Shown piece by piece: positions 1 to 5,044 of a stretch of 5,349 nucleotides of DNA. Under the pieces are notes generated by a model. It was not told the DNA's origin, searched no databases, and saw only the letters and a program-made list of their open reading frames with translations. The position numbers were made by a program, and so were the translations under genes. Where the stretch lies: NCBI GenBank assembly GCA_012798155.1, contig JAAZNR010000380.1, forward strand, positions 1-5,349, written 5' to 3'. The first letter of the stretch is position 1, and each line of letters opens with the position of its first letter. This stretch comes from Thermogutta sp. (lineage in GTDB: Bacteria; Planctomycetota; Planctomycetia; Pirellulales; Thermoguttaceae).

Positions 1-6
1 AATCAC

Positions 7-33
7 GGCAAGCCGTTTTCGCGGCTAATTGCC
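7..33. repeat. Stem-loop at the left edge
   Basis: Bases 7-10 pair with 30-33, and 11-15 (agccg) pair with 22-26 (cggct) around a six-base loop, leaving a three-base bulge (27-29). This gives nine base pairs. No T-tract follows on either strand, so it does not look like a classical intrinsic terminator. It could be the 3' stem of a gene lying to the left of the window, but that gene is not visible. Confidence 0.3.
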
Positions 34-137
34 CTCACCATAACCCTCTTCCAAGGCGGACGAGAACTTGTCACCACAATTTGCAAAAGTCCAGTCAGTA
101 CACTAGATGCCGGCTCATGCGGTCCGGTTGCCGCAAC

Positions 138-163
138 GCAAACGGTTCAAGCAAACGGTTCAA
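138..163. repeat. Perfect 13-bp tandem direct repeat
   Basis: The 13-base unit gcaaacggttcaa occurs twice back to back with no mismatch (138-150 and 151-163). It lies 120 bases before the start of the flavin reductase gene and about 40 bases before a TATAAT box. Two copies spaced 13 bp apart could be a paired binding site for a regulator, or simply a recent slippage duplication; the sequence alone does not decide. Confidence 0.6.
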
Positions 164-201
164 GGAGTCGTTTGGGGGCTTTCGCACCGGCCGGGGTGAA
201 G

Positions 202-207
202 TATAAT
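202..207 (+). promoter_or_regulatory. Candidate -10 box (TATAAT)
   Basis: A perfect TATAAT stands out in GC-rich sequence upstream of the flavin reductase gene. A start about seven bases downstream would give a leader of roughly 70 bases. No convincing -35 hexamer lies 16-18 bases upstream (around 178-185) and there is no TG directly before it, so the site rests on the -10 match alone. A weaker alternative is TTGCAA (81-86) with TAGATG (104-109), 17 bases apart. Confidence 0.35.
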
Positions 208-270
208 GGCGGCGCCGTGTTCTTGGGAACGGCGGCGCGGGGATGCCGGAACGAGGTATTGTTTGCACCG

Positions 271-276
271 GGAGGA
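271..276 (+). promoter_or_regulatory. Ribosome binding site fixing the start at 283
   Basis: GGAGGA ends six bases before the ATG at 283. This site, with the twin-arginine motif that begins right after the start, is why ATG 283 is preferred over the in-frame TTG at 172. The reading frame stays open upstream to position 1 but has no comparable signal there. Confidence 0.75.
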
Positions 277-282
277 AACGTC

Positions 283-981
283 ATGAAAGATCGTGGGAAT
301 CGGCGGGCGTTCTTGGGTACGGCTGCGTCGGCGGGAATCGGAACGGTCTTGGCCGCAAATGCCGTGGCCGCGGCGGCGGAGACCGACGCCAAAATCAAGA
401 TCGTGGCGGTGTCGTGCAGTCCGCGCAAGGGTAAGACGACCGCTCAGGGACTGAAAATCGTCTTGGACGCGGCGATGCAGGCGGCTCCCGACCGTATCGA
501 ACCGGTCTTGATCGAATTGGCGGATCTGAGCCTCCCGCTGGAGCCGGTGTTCGGCCGGCCTGTTCCGGAGGGAGTTCGCGACGATTTCACCGCGGTAGCG
601 GAGGAGCTGGCCGACCCCGCCCTAGGAGCACTGATCGTGGGATCGCCGGTTCACTACGCCAATATGAGCACTTTATGCAAGACCTTCATCGACCGGCTCG
701 GCATGTTCCACAAGGACTCCCGGCTGGCCGGCAAAGTGGCGGGCGCCTTGGCGGTGGGGGCGGGTCGCAACGGCGGCCAGGAATTGGTCTTGCGGTCCAT
801 TCAGGCCGCACTGATGTGCCATGACATGTTGCTGATCGGCGATGGCAAGCCGGCAGGGCATTTCGGGGCCACACTGTGGAACAATAGTAACGACGACATC
901 TCGACCGACGAGTTCGGAATCAAGACCGCCGCCAATCTGGGTCGCCACGCGGCCGCGACGGCGTTGCGTTTGATGCGCTGA
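283..981 (+). CDS. Tat-exported NAD(P)H-dependent FMN reductase family (flavodoxin-fold) protein
   Basis: This 232-residue protein belongs, by motif, to the NADPH-dependent FMN reductase/flavodoxin-like family, which binds FMN and passes electrons from NAD(P)H. Residues 7-13 (RRAFLGT) followed by a hydrophobic alanine-rich stretch to about 32 form a twin-arginine signal with a likely cleavage near AAAAE, so the mature enzyme should act outside the cytoplasm. The fold starts at residue 38 with a beta strand (IKIVAVSCSPRKGKTT, 38-53) whose SPRKG-T loop is the FMN-phosphate site. Residues 122-138 (PVHYANMSTLCKTFIDR) match the family's second flavin loop, and GAGRNGGQE (159-167) the third. Length is normal for a family member plus a signal peptide. 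It stands alone: no neighbour is an obvious redox partner. The electron donor and physiological substrate cannot be told. Export by Tat would fit folding with FMN in the cytoplasm before transport (inference). Family assignment is strong, precise function is not. Confidence 0.9.
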   Translation: MKDRGNRRAFLGTAASAGIGTVLAANAVAAAAETDAKIKIVAVSCSPRKGKTTAQGLKIVLDAAMQAAPDRIEPVLIELADLSLPLEPVFGRPVPEGVRDDFTAVAEELADPALGALIVGSPVHYANMSTLCKTFIDRLGMFHKDSRLAGKVAGALAVGAGRNGGQELVLRSIQAALMCHDMLLIGDGKPAGHFGATLWNNSNDDISTDEFGIKTAANLGRHAAATALRLMR

Positions 982-990
982 GTTACCCCG

Positions 991-1010
991 GCGGAGTGCC
1001 TGTACTCCGC
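991..1010. repeat. 7-bp perfect stem-loop just after the reductase gene
   Basis: The arms gcggagt (991-997) and actccgc (1004-1010) are perfect complements around a six-base loop, starting nine bases after the stop codon. The pentamer ggagt is repeated again at 1011-1015. No T-tract follows, so it is a weak terminator candidate. A REP-like dispersed palindrome is an equally good reading. Confidence 0.4.
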
Positions 1011-1043
1011 GGAGTGAAGGGGTGAGAGCCGAGCATACTGCTT

Positions 1044-1073
1044 GCAAGCGGCAGGTACGTGCCTGTCGTTTGC
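1044..1073 (+). repeat. 13-bp hairpin with G-U pairs (RNA-like)
   Basis: Bases 1044-1056 pair with 1061-1073 around a four-base loop (acgt). Three of the thirteen pairs (1048/1069, 1051/1066, 1056/1061) are G-U in a plus-strand transcript. In a minus-strand transcript the same positions would be A-C mismatches, so if the helix is real the RNA is read from the plus strand. This is the strongest single stem in the 982-1326 gap. Confidence 0.5.
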
Positions 1074-1326
1074 TGCGCTTGTGTTTTCCCGTTCACAAGG
1101 TCGCCCGGCCACGCCGGGAGCCGCGGCCGGGCGGCGGACTTCGCATTGCCTTTCGGAGGGCCTGCGGTCGAACCGCGTGCAGGCAACCGGTGCGCCCATT
1201 GATAGGGCCCGCCTTGCAGCGGTAATATCAGGGAAACCTCCGGACGCCCTCGGCAAATCGACTGAAGCGGGATTTCAAGTTCCGGTTGGAATCGGAACGC
1301 CGGCATACCGGGCGGGCGAGCAGGGA

Positions 1327-2634
1327 ATGATCGATCTTCTGAGTGAATATCGGATGGACCCCACAACGTGGCTGTACGTGGCCTCGTTGATGACCATCGG
1401 TATTTATTTCAGGTTCCACCGCCTTCTGAGTATCCGCAATCTGGACTTGATCGGCTTGATCGCCTTCGCCCCGGGGCTGCTGTTGATCTTCCACGGCATC
1501 GAGGCTCAGGGGTACCTCTGGCTCATTGCGGTCTCTCTTCTGTTCCTGCCGCGGCTGCTGATCGACCCGGCTTTTTCGCGGCGTCCCCTAACGGAGCCGA
1601 ATCTGGCGCCGGGCGGGATGGCCTTCATGGCCGCGGCCCTGATGTTCTTCCTGACCGCCAACATCCTGACCGACCGTGCCGTCTTCGCCGGCGGGCCGGC
1701 CGCCGGCGGCGGTTCCGATAAGGTTGCCGCCGTTCGGCGCGTTCCCATGACTCGAGGCCCCGGCTTCATGCCCTTTTATCGCGCCATTTCCTTGACTCGG
1801 GATCACCCCGGCGGTATTCCGCCCGGCGAGACGGGCGGCGAAGCGAAGGATCAGCGGTCCGCGCCGTCCCTGGTCCTGCGGGCGGGGGTGAAGGCCGTGG
1901 CCATCGTGTGCCAATTCGCGATTGTGCTGGGGATGCTGTTTTTCGGGCTCCGCCATTTCGACAATATCCAGACGGGCCTGGCCGCTGCGTCGCTCTATTT
2001 GTTGCTGCCCTACACCAGCTTAATGACGGTTCGCCTCGATCACCTGGTCCCCGCGGCGTTCGTGGTCTGGGCCTTGGCCTCCTATCGCCGGCCGGTCATT
2101 GCGGGGATGTCCCTCGGCGCGGCGGCCGGAATCGCCTTTTATCCGTTCTTCCTCGTTCCGCTCTGGATCGGGTTCTATTGGCGGCGGGGCGCGGTTCGGT
2201 TCGGGGTCGGCGTGTTGACTGCCCTCATCGTCCTCATAATCATTCTCCTCTGCCTGCCTTCGGATATGCGGCAACTCCAGCTCGACCTGGCCGCGATGTT
2301 CGGCAAGGGCCTCTTCCGGTCCGAAGGCGCGGACGGTTTTTGGGAATTCTATCCCGCGGTGCTGCGCATTCCCTTGATCGCGACACTGGCGGTGCTGGCC
2401 GGTAGTTTGGCTCTTTGGCCGGCGGAAAAAAACCTGGGCAACCTGCTTAGCGGCACCGCTGCCTTGCTGCTGGTTGCGCAGCTTTGCCTCATTCATCAAA
2501 GCGGCTTGTACATGGCGTGGTACGCACCGGCCCTAATTTTGGTGGTGTTTCGCCCGGCGCTGGAGGATCGCACGGCCGTGCGGGCCGTACCACCGCGTCC
2601 CTTCGGGGCGTTGCCGCGACTGCGTGAACCGTAA
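1327..2634 (+). CDS. Polytopic membrane protein, possibly GT-C/GT87 (DUF2029)-like
   Basis: This is a 435-residue integral membrane protein with about eleven hydrophobic segments, roughly at residues 13-29, 40-56, 62-79, 97-113, 189-208, 216-233, 238-252, 258-284, 292-310, 346-364 and 375-409 (the last may be two). A polar, glycine-rich stretch at about 114-188 separates the first four segments from the rest. The middle part, with a conserved-looking DHLVPAAFVVWALA helix and the AGMSLGAAAGIAFYPFFLVPLW pattern ending in a WRRG turn (about 238-288), resembles the 'AG..lGlA...yP.lllPl' repeat of GT-C transferases such as GT87/DUF2029. I do not see a clear first-loop acidic catalytic motif, so transferase activity is only a possibility. 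ATG 1327 was chosen because hydrophobic, protein-like sequence starts just after it; its ribosome site is weak, and ATG 1354 is an alternative. The 119-bp gap to the aldehyde dehydrogenase argues against tight coupling. Confidence 0.85.
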   Translation: MIDLLSEYRMDPTTWLYVASLMTIGIYFRFHRLLSIRNLDLIGLIAFAPGLLLIFHGIEAQGYLWLIAVSLLFLPRLLIDPAFSRRPLTEPNLAPGGMAFMAAALMFFLTANILTDRAVFAGGPAAGGGSDKVAAVRRVPMTRGPGFMPFYRAISLTRDHPGGIPPGETGGEAKDQRSAPSLVLRAGVKAVAIVCQFAIVLGMLFFGLRHFDNIQTGLAAASLYLLLPYTSLMTVRLDHLVPAAFVVWALASYRRPVIAGMSLGAAAGIAFYPFFLVPLWIGFYWRRGAVRFGVGVLTALIVLIIILLCLPSDMRQLQLDLAAMFGKGLFRSEGADGFWEFYPAVLRIPLIATLAVLAGSLALWPAEKNLGNLLSGTAALLLVAQLCLIHQSGLYMAWYAPALILVVFRPALEDRTAVRAVPPRPFGALPRLREP

Positions 2635-2741
2635 ACACGGGTAATCGGCGGAGGCTGCGCTGGTGTTCCGTCGCTTTATCGTTCCCAAACCGGAGATTTT
2701 TCCCGGCGAAGGGCCGTCAGCGAAGTTTAGTCAACTACTAT

Positions 2742-2747
2742 AGGAGG
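2742..2747 (+). promoter_or_regulatory. Strong Shine-Dalgarno (AGGAGG) for the aldehyde dehydrogenase
   Basis: A full AGGAGG lies six bases before the ATG at 2754, the best ribosome binding site in the window, and it fixes this start. It suggests the dehydrogenase is translated well compared with its upstream neighbour. The rest of the 2635-2753 gap shows no convincing promoter or terminator. Confidence 0.85.
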
Positions 2748-2753
2748 TTCGCC

Positions 2754-4250
2754 ATGAGCCGACTCCCGTTCGATTTGCTTCCTGAGGTAACTCAATTTCT
2801 CGCTACTTCTCCCTTGAAAGCCGTTATTGGTGAAGAGGAGCGCGCTTCCGCGAACGGCCGGACCTTCGTCACGCGAGACCCAGGGACGGGTACGGTCTTG
2901 GCGGAAGTCTATTTCATGCAGGCCGAAGACGTCGATGCGGCGGTTCGGGCCGCGCAGACCGCCTTCGATCGATCGGACTGGTCCCGGCTGACGCCCCATG
3001 CCCGCGGCGTGCTCCTACACCGTTTGAGCGACGAGGTCGAAAAGCGGAAGAACGTCTTTGCGCAGATCGAGGCCTTGGATTGCGGCAAGGTTTTGGGGCA
3101 AGCCGAGGCCGACGTGCAGAATTTCATCGACACCATGAGGTATTACACCGAAATGGCCCTGCACGTGGAACGCCGGGCGCCGTTGGCCGTCCCGCACTAC
3201 GATGCTTACACCTACCGCGCCCCGTGGGGGCCTTGTGCCTTCATCTTCCCCTGGAATTTCCCCCTGCTGCTGGTGGGCTGGGGGACTGCACCGGCGCTGG
3301 CGGCCGGGAATACGGTCGTCATCAAGCCGGCCGAAGACACCCCGCTGTCCACGCTTTATCTCGGTCGCGTGGCCGGGGAGGTCGGATTGCCGCCGGGAGT
3401 GATCAATGTTTTGCCGGGTGACGGGGAGATCACCGGGGCGGCGCTGGCCAAGCATCCGGGCATTCGGCGGATGTCGTTTACCGGATCGCCCGAGGTCGGC
3501 CGCTTTGTAGCCGAAGCCTGCGGCCGAAATCTTGTGCCCGTGAAACTGGAATTGGGGGGCAAGGGTGGAGCCGTGGTGTTCGACGACGTGGATGTCGAGG
3601 CCACGGCTCAGCAGCTCGTGCAGGCGGTCACCTTCCACACCGGCCAGGTGTGCTGTACCGCCACGCGATGGATTGTGCAAAAAAGCATCTATGATCGCTT
3701 CGTCGATGCCGCCGTCAAGCATCTCCAGTCTCTCCGCATCGGACACGAATTGAAGCGCGGCGTCCAAATGGGGCCCGTTATCAGCGAAAAACAGCGGCGA
3801 AGGATTCTCTCCTACATCGATCGCGGCCGAGAACAAGGCGCGGAACTCGTGTATCAGGGGGTGCTGCCCGAGTCGGAAGTCTCGCACGAGGGAACGTACG
3901 TTGCGCCCGCGCTGTTGGCCGGTTCCCTGCAAAACGTGGCCGCGCAGGAAGAGATCTTTGGTCCCGTCGCCTATCTTACGCCGTTCGATGACGAGGAAGA
4001 TGCCATCCGGAAAGTAAACGCCACCGACTACGGTCTGGCCAACAGTGTGTGGAGCCGGGATCTCGATCGGGCGCAACGGGTGGCGGAGGCGATGGAGGCC
4101 GCGAGCAGTTGGATCAACGCCCACAACTTGTTCCCCCACGGCGTGCCGTACGCAGGGATCAAGAAGAGCGGGATGGGCGGCGGCGTGCTCTCGGAGCAGA
4201 CATTGTTCGATTACCTCCGCGCGACTTCGGTGGTTCGCCCACGCCAGTGA
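2754..4250 (+). CDS. NAD(P)+-dependent aldehyde dehydrogenase family protein
   Basis: This 498-residue protein is a full-length member of the aldehyde dehydrogenase superfamily, which oxidises aldehydes to carboxylic acids, most likely in the cytoplasm (no signal peptide or membrane segment). The core residues are all present: Asn168 in FPWNFP, Lys191 in IKPAED, the SFTGSPEVG nucleotide loop (241-249), general base Glu266 in LELGGK, catalytic Cys300 in TGQVCC, and Glu400 in EEIFGPV. Glu194, three residues after Lys191, is the position that in the family favours NAD+ over NADP+. The C-terminal end (VPYAGIKKSGMGGG, about 464-477) corresponds to the usual P-F-G-G-x-K-x-S-G-x-G-R-E block but lacks the R-E, and Cys301 makes a vicinal cysteine pair. 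Length is typical (about 490-500). No substrate-specific partner lies next to it, so the aldehyde is unknown. A betaine-aldehyde or general-purpose enzyme is possible; I give no symbol. Confidence 0.97.
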   Translation: MSRLPFDLLPEVTQFLATSPLKAVIGEEERASANGRTFVTRDPGTGTVLAEVYFMQAEDVDAAVRAAQTAFDRSDWSRLTPHARGVLLHRLSDEVEKRKNVFAQIEALDCGKVLGQAEADVQNFIDTMRYYTEMALHVERRAPLAVPHYDAYTYRAPWGPCAFIFPWNFPLLLVGWGTAPALAAGNTVVIKPAEDTPLSTLYLGRVAGEVGLPPGVINVLPGDGEITGAALAKHPGIRRMSFTGSPEVGRFVAEACGRNLVPVKLELGGKGGAVVFDDVDVEATAQQLVQAVTFHTGQVCCTATRWIVQKSIYDRFVDAAVKHLQSLRIGHELKRGVQMGPVISEKQRRRILSYIDRGREQGAELVYQGVLPESEVSHEGTYVAPALLAGSLQNVAAQEEIFGPVAYLTPFDDEEDAIRKVNATDYGLANSVWSRDLDRAQRVAEAMEAASSWINAHNLFPHGVPYAGIKKSGMGGGVLSEQTLFDYLRATSVVRPRQ

Positions 4251-4256
4251 GACCTC

Positions 4257-4299
4257 CACACGGTTTTGTCACCATTCTGGTGGGCCTTTACCGGGTGTG
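4257..4299 (+). terminator. Two-tier stem-loop after the aldehyde dehydrogenase, terminator-like
   Basis: Seven bases after the stop codon, 4257-4264 (cacacggt) pair with 4290-4299 through a two-base bulge. Inside, cacca (4270-4274) pairs with tggtg (4278-4282) around a three-base loop. There is no downstream T-run, so intrinsic termination would be non-canonical; a 3'-end stabilising stem is an alternative. Confidence 0.35.
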
Positions 4300-4355
4300 A
4301 AGCTCGTCCCGGAAAGGTCGGTGCGCGGGGGGCCGTCCTCCGGCATGCCGCGGAA

Positions 4356-4385
4356 AGCGACTGCCGAATCGGCAGGGTCGTCGCT
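4356..4385. repeat. 15-base palindrome with extended arms
   Basis: The arms ctgccga (4361-4367) and tcggcag (4369-4375) are perfect complements around one base. Just outside, agcga (4356-4360) can pair with tcgct (4381-4385) across a five-base bulge. As RNA this gives a six-bp stem with a three-base loop and an outer five-bp stem. As DNA it could be a dimeric-protein site. No T-tract follows. Confidence 0.4.
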
Positions 4386-4566
4386 CGTGAACGGCGGTCG
4401 CGATTTCGACGACATTTCCACAAGCTTCGATGATTTCTAGGTTTATGCTATTTCCATCGCGATCGCCCCGTCGCTTTGGAACGCCGATTGCAGCCAAGGC
4501 TAGGTTGTTTCCCAGTGAGGGTTTTTCGGTTATCCCTAGACCAAGCCTCCGCCGGTAGGGGTTTCC

Positions 4567-4983
4567 ATGACGATTCACGATCGAAACACGATTCGCATCA
4601 CCCGACGTTTGCGAGAAGCCGCCGGCTACATGGAGTTCGGCATGTTGAGTCACGCCCTCCAAGCGTTGCCGACCGAGGGGTTGGGCGTTTGGGAGGGGCC
4701 GACGTTCTTTCTCCGGGGACAAATCTTGACCGCCCTCGGCAACCTGTCGGAGGCCGCCGCATCCTTCCGGCACGCGGCGGAGGTGTCGAGCTTTCCGCAC
4801 GATCGCATCGCGTGGTTGGCCCTCAGCCATTGCGTGCGTCGAGCAGGCGACGTGGATGCCGCGGTGCACTATCTCGGCCGTGCCCGGGGGGCCTTTTCGC
4901 GGCATCTCTTCTTGACGAACGAAGAACGCACCGCCCTACCGTTTCAAACCGAAGAGCGACGCGAAAAAGAGGGCAAGGCGTAA
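4567..4983 (+). CDS. Small tetratricopeptide-repeat (TPR) protein
   Basis: This 138-residue soluble protein is mostly paired helices of TPR type. The repeats are at about 15-38 (EAAGYMEFGMLSHALQALPT pattern), 46-75 (FFLRGQILTALGNLSEAAAS, then FRHAAEV) and 80-109 (IAWLALSHCVRRAGDVDAAV, then HYLGRAR). Each shows the G/A-x-x-x-x-A-L spacing of the motif. The C-terminal end (about 115-138) is charged and probably disordered. TPR units are protein-binding scaffolds, so this is likely an adaptor; no enzyme domain, signal peptide or membrane segment is present and the partner is unknown. The ATG at 4567 is supported by AGGGG at 4557-4561, five bases upstream. The gene is convergent with the pterin synthase, so the two do not share an operon. 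Confidence 0.85.
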   Translation: MTIHDRNTIRITRRLREAAGYMEFGMLSHALQALPTEGLGVWEGPTFFLRGQILTALGNLSEAAASFRHAAEVSSFPHDRIAWLALSHCVRRAGDVDAAVHYLGRARGAFSRHLFLTNEERTALPFQTEERREKEGKA

Positions 4984-4984
4984 C

Positions 4985-5043
4985 GAGGCATCCCAGCGCG
5001 GAGGCGGTCCGGCGGACCAAGTCTCAGTTCCGGCCGTGCCTCC
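4985..5043. terminator. Inverted repeats between convergent genes, possible shared terminator
   Basis: The 61-bp spacer between the TPR gene and the pterin synthase can fold in two ways. In one, gaggca (4985-4990) pairs with tgcctc (5037-5042). In the other, ggaggc (5000-5005) pairs with gcctcc (5038-5043). Both enclose a small perfect hairpin, ggtcc (5006-5010) with ggacc (5014-5018). Position suggests a bidirectional stop signal, but neither side has a T-tract, so confidence is low. Confidence 0.3.
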
Positions 5044-5044
5044 A

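Larger units (their letters stand above)
982..1326 (+). other. 345-bp gap rich in stem-loops, possible structured RNA or long leader
   Basis: No gene is supported here. The frame of the downstream membrane protein stays open back to a TTG at 1042, but the added ~95 residues are low-complexity and unlike any domain I know, so I treat them as non-coding. Apart from the stem at 991-1010, I can draw these helices: 1044-1056 with 1061-1073 (13 bp); 1078-1083 with 1094-1099 (6 bp, CTTGTG/CACAAG); 1104-1109 with 1113-1118 (6 bp, three-base loop); 1160-1165 with 1179-1184 (6 bp, with ggt/acc inside); 1280-1286 with 1291-1297 (7 bp, one G-U); and 1298-1303 with 1308-1314 (one bulge), ending 12 bases before the next start. 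GC-rich sequence makes short stems common by chance. I could not match the region to RNase P, tmRNA, SRP, 6S or a known riboswitch consensus. Confidence 0.35.
4251..4566 (+). other. 316-bp gap before the TPR gene, palindromes but no gene
   Basis: No reading frame here looks like protein; the frames that cross it are overlaps of the flanking genes. Apart from the stem at 4257-4299, it holds a perfect 10-bp palindrome (cggcatgccg, 4341-4350) and a 15-base palindrome at 4361-4375. It also has a stretch less GC-rich than its surroundings from about 4401 to 4460, with a weak -10-like TATGCT at 4444-4449 but no -35 partner. A promoter for the TPR gene probably lies here, but I cannot place it. Confidence 0.3.

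Noticed and set aside
1..282. Open frame continuous with the reductase gene from the left edge
   Set aside because: It has no ATG or ribosome site until 271-285, and the Tat signal must be N-terminal; export would fail with a long extension.
1190..1212. Resemblance of gtgcgccca...gataggg to the 5' end of group II introns
   Set aside because: No domain V, no reverse transcriptase and no other intron core motif is present, and the sequence runs directly into a normal gene. The match is probably a chance short hairpin (gccc/gggc).
1042..1326. N-terminal extension of the membrane protein from TTG 1042
   Set aside because: The added 95 residues are low-complexity, lack membrane or domain signatures, and cover the stem-loop-rich region; the open frame is easily explained by high GC content.
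3015..4259. A 414-codon open frame on the minus strand opposite the aldehyde dehydrogenase
   Set aside because: The translation has no recognisable domain and is rich in Arg, His and Pro, as expected for the antisense of a GC-rich gene; the plus strand has a complete enzyme with all catalytic residues.
4456..4467. atcgcgatcgc, containing the GCGATCGC octamer (HIP1-like)
   Set aside because: Only this one copy was noticed in the window, and the rest does not look cyanobacterial; a chance palindrome is enough.
4488..4502. gcagccaaggc resembles part of the SRP RNA core
   Set aside because: The required upstream GGUC and GGAAGCAGC elements and the opposing helix are missing.
4288..4905. 205-codon minus-strand frame across the TPR gene and its upstream gap
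   Set aside because: It has no domain-like features, and the plus-strand TPR repeats with a ribosome site explain the coding signal.
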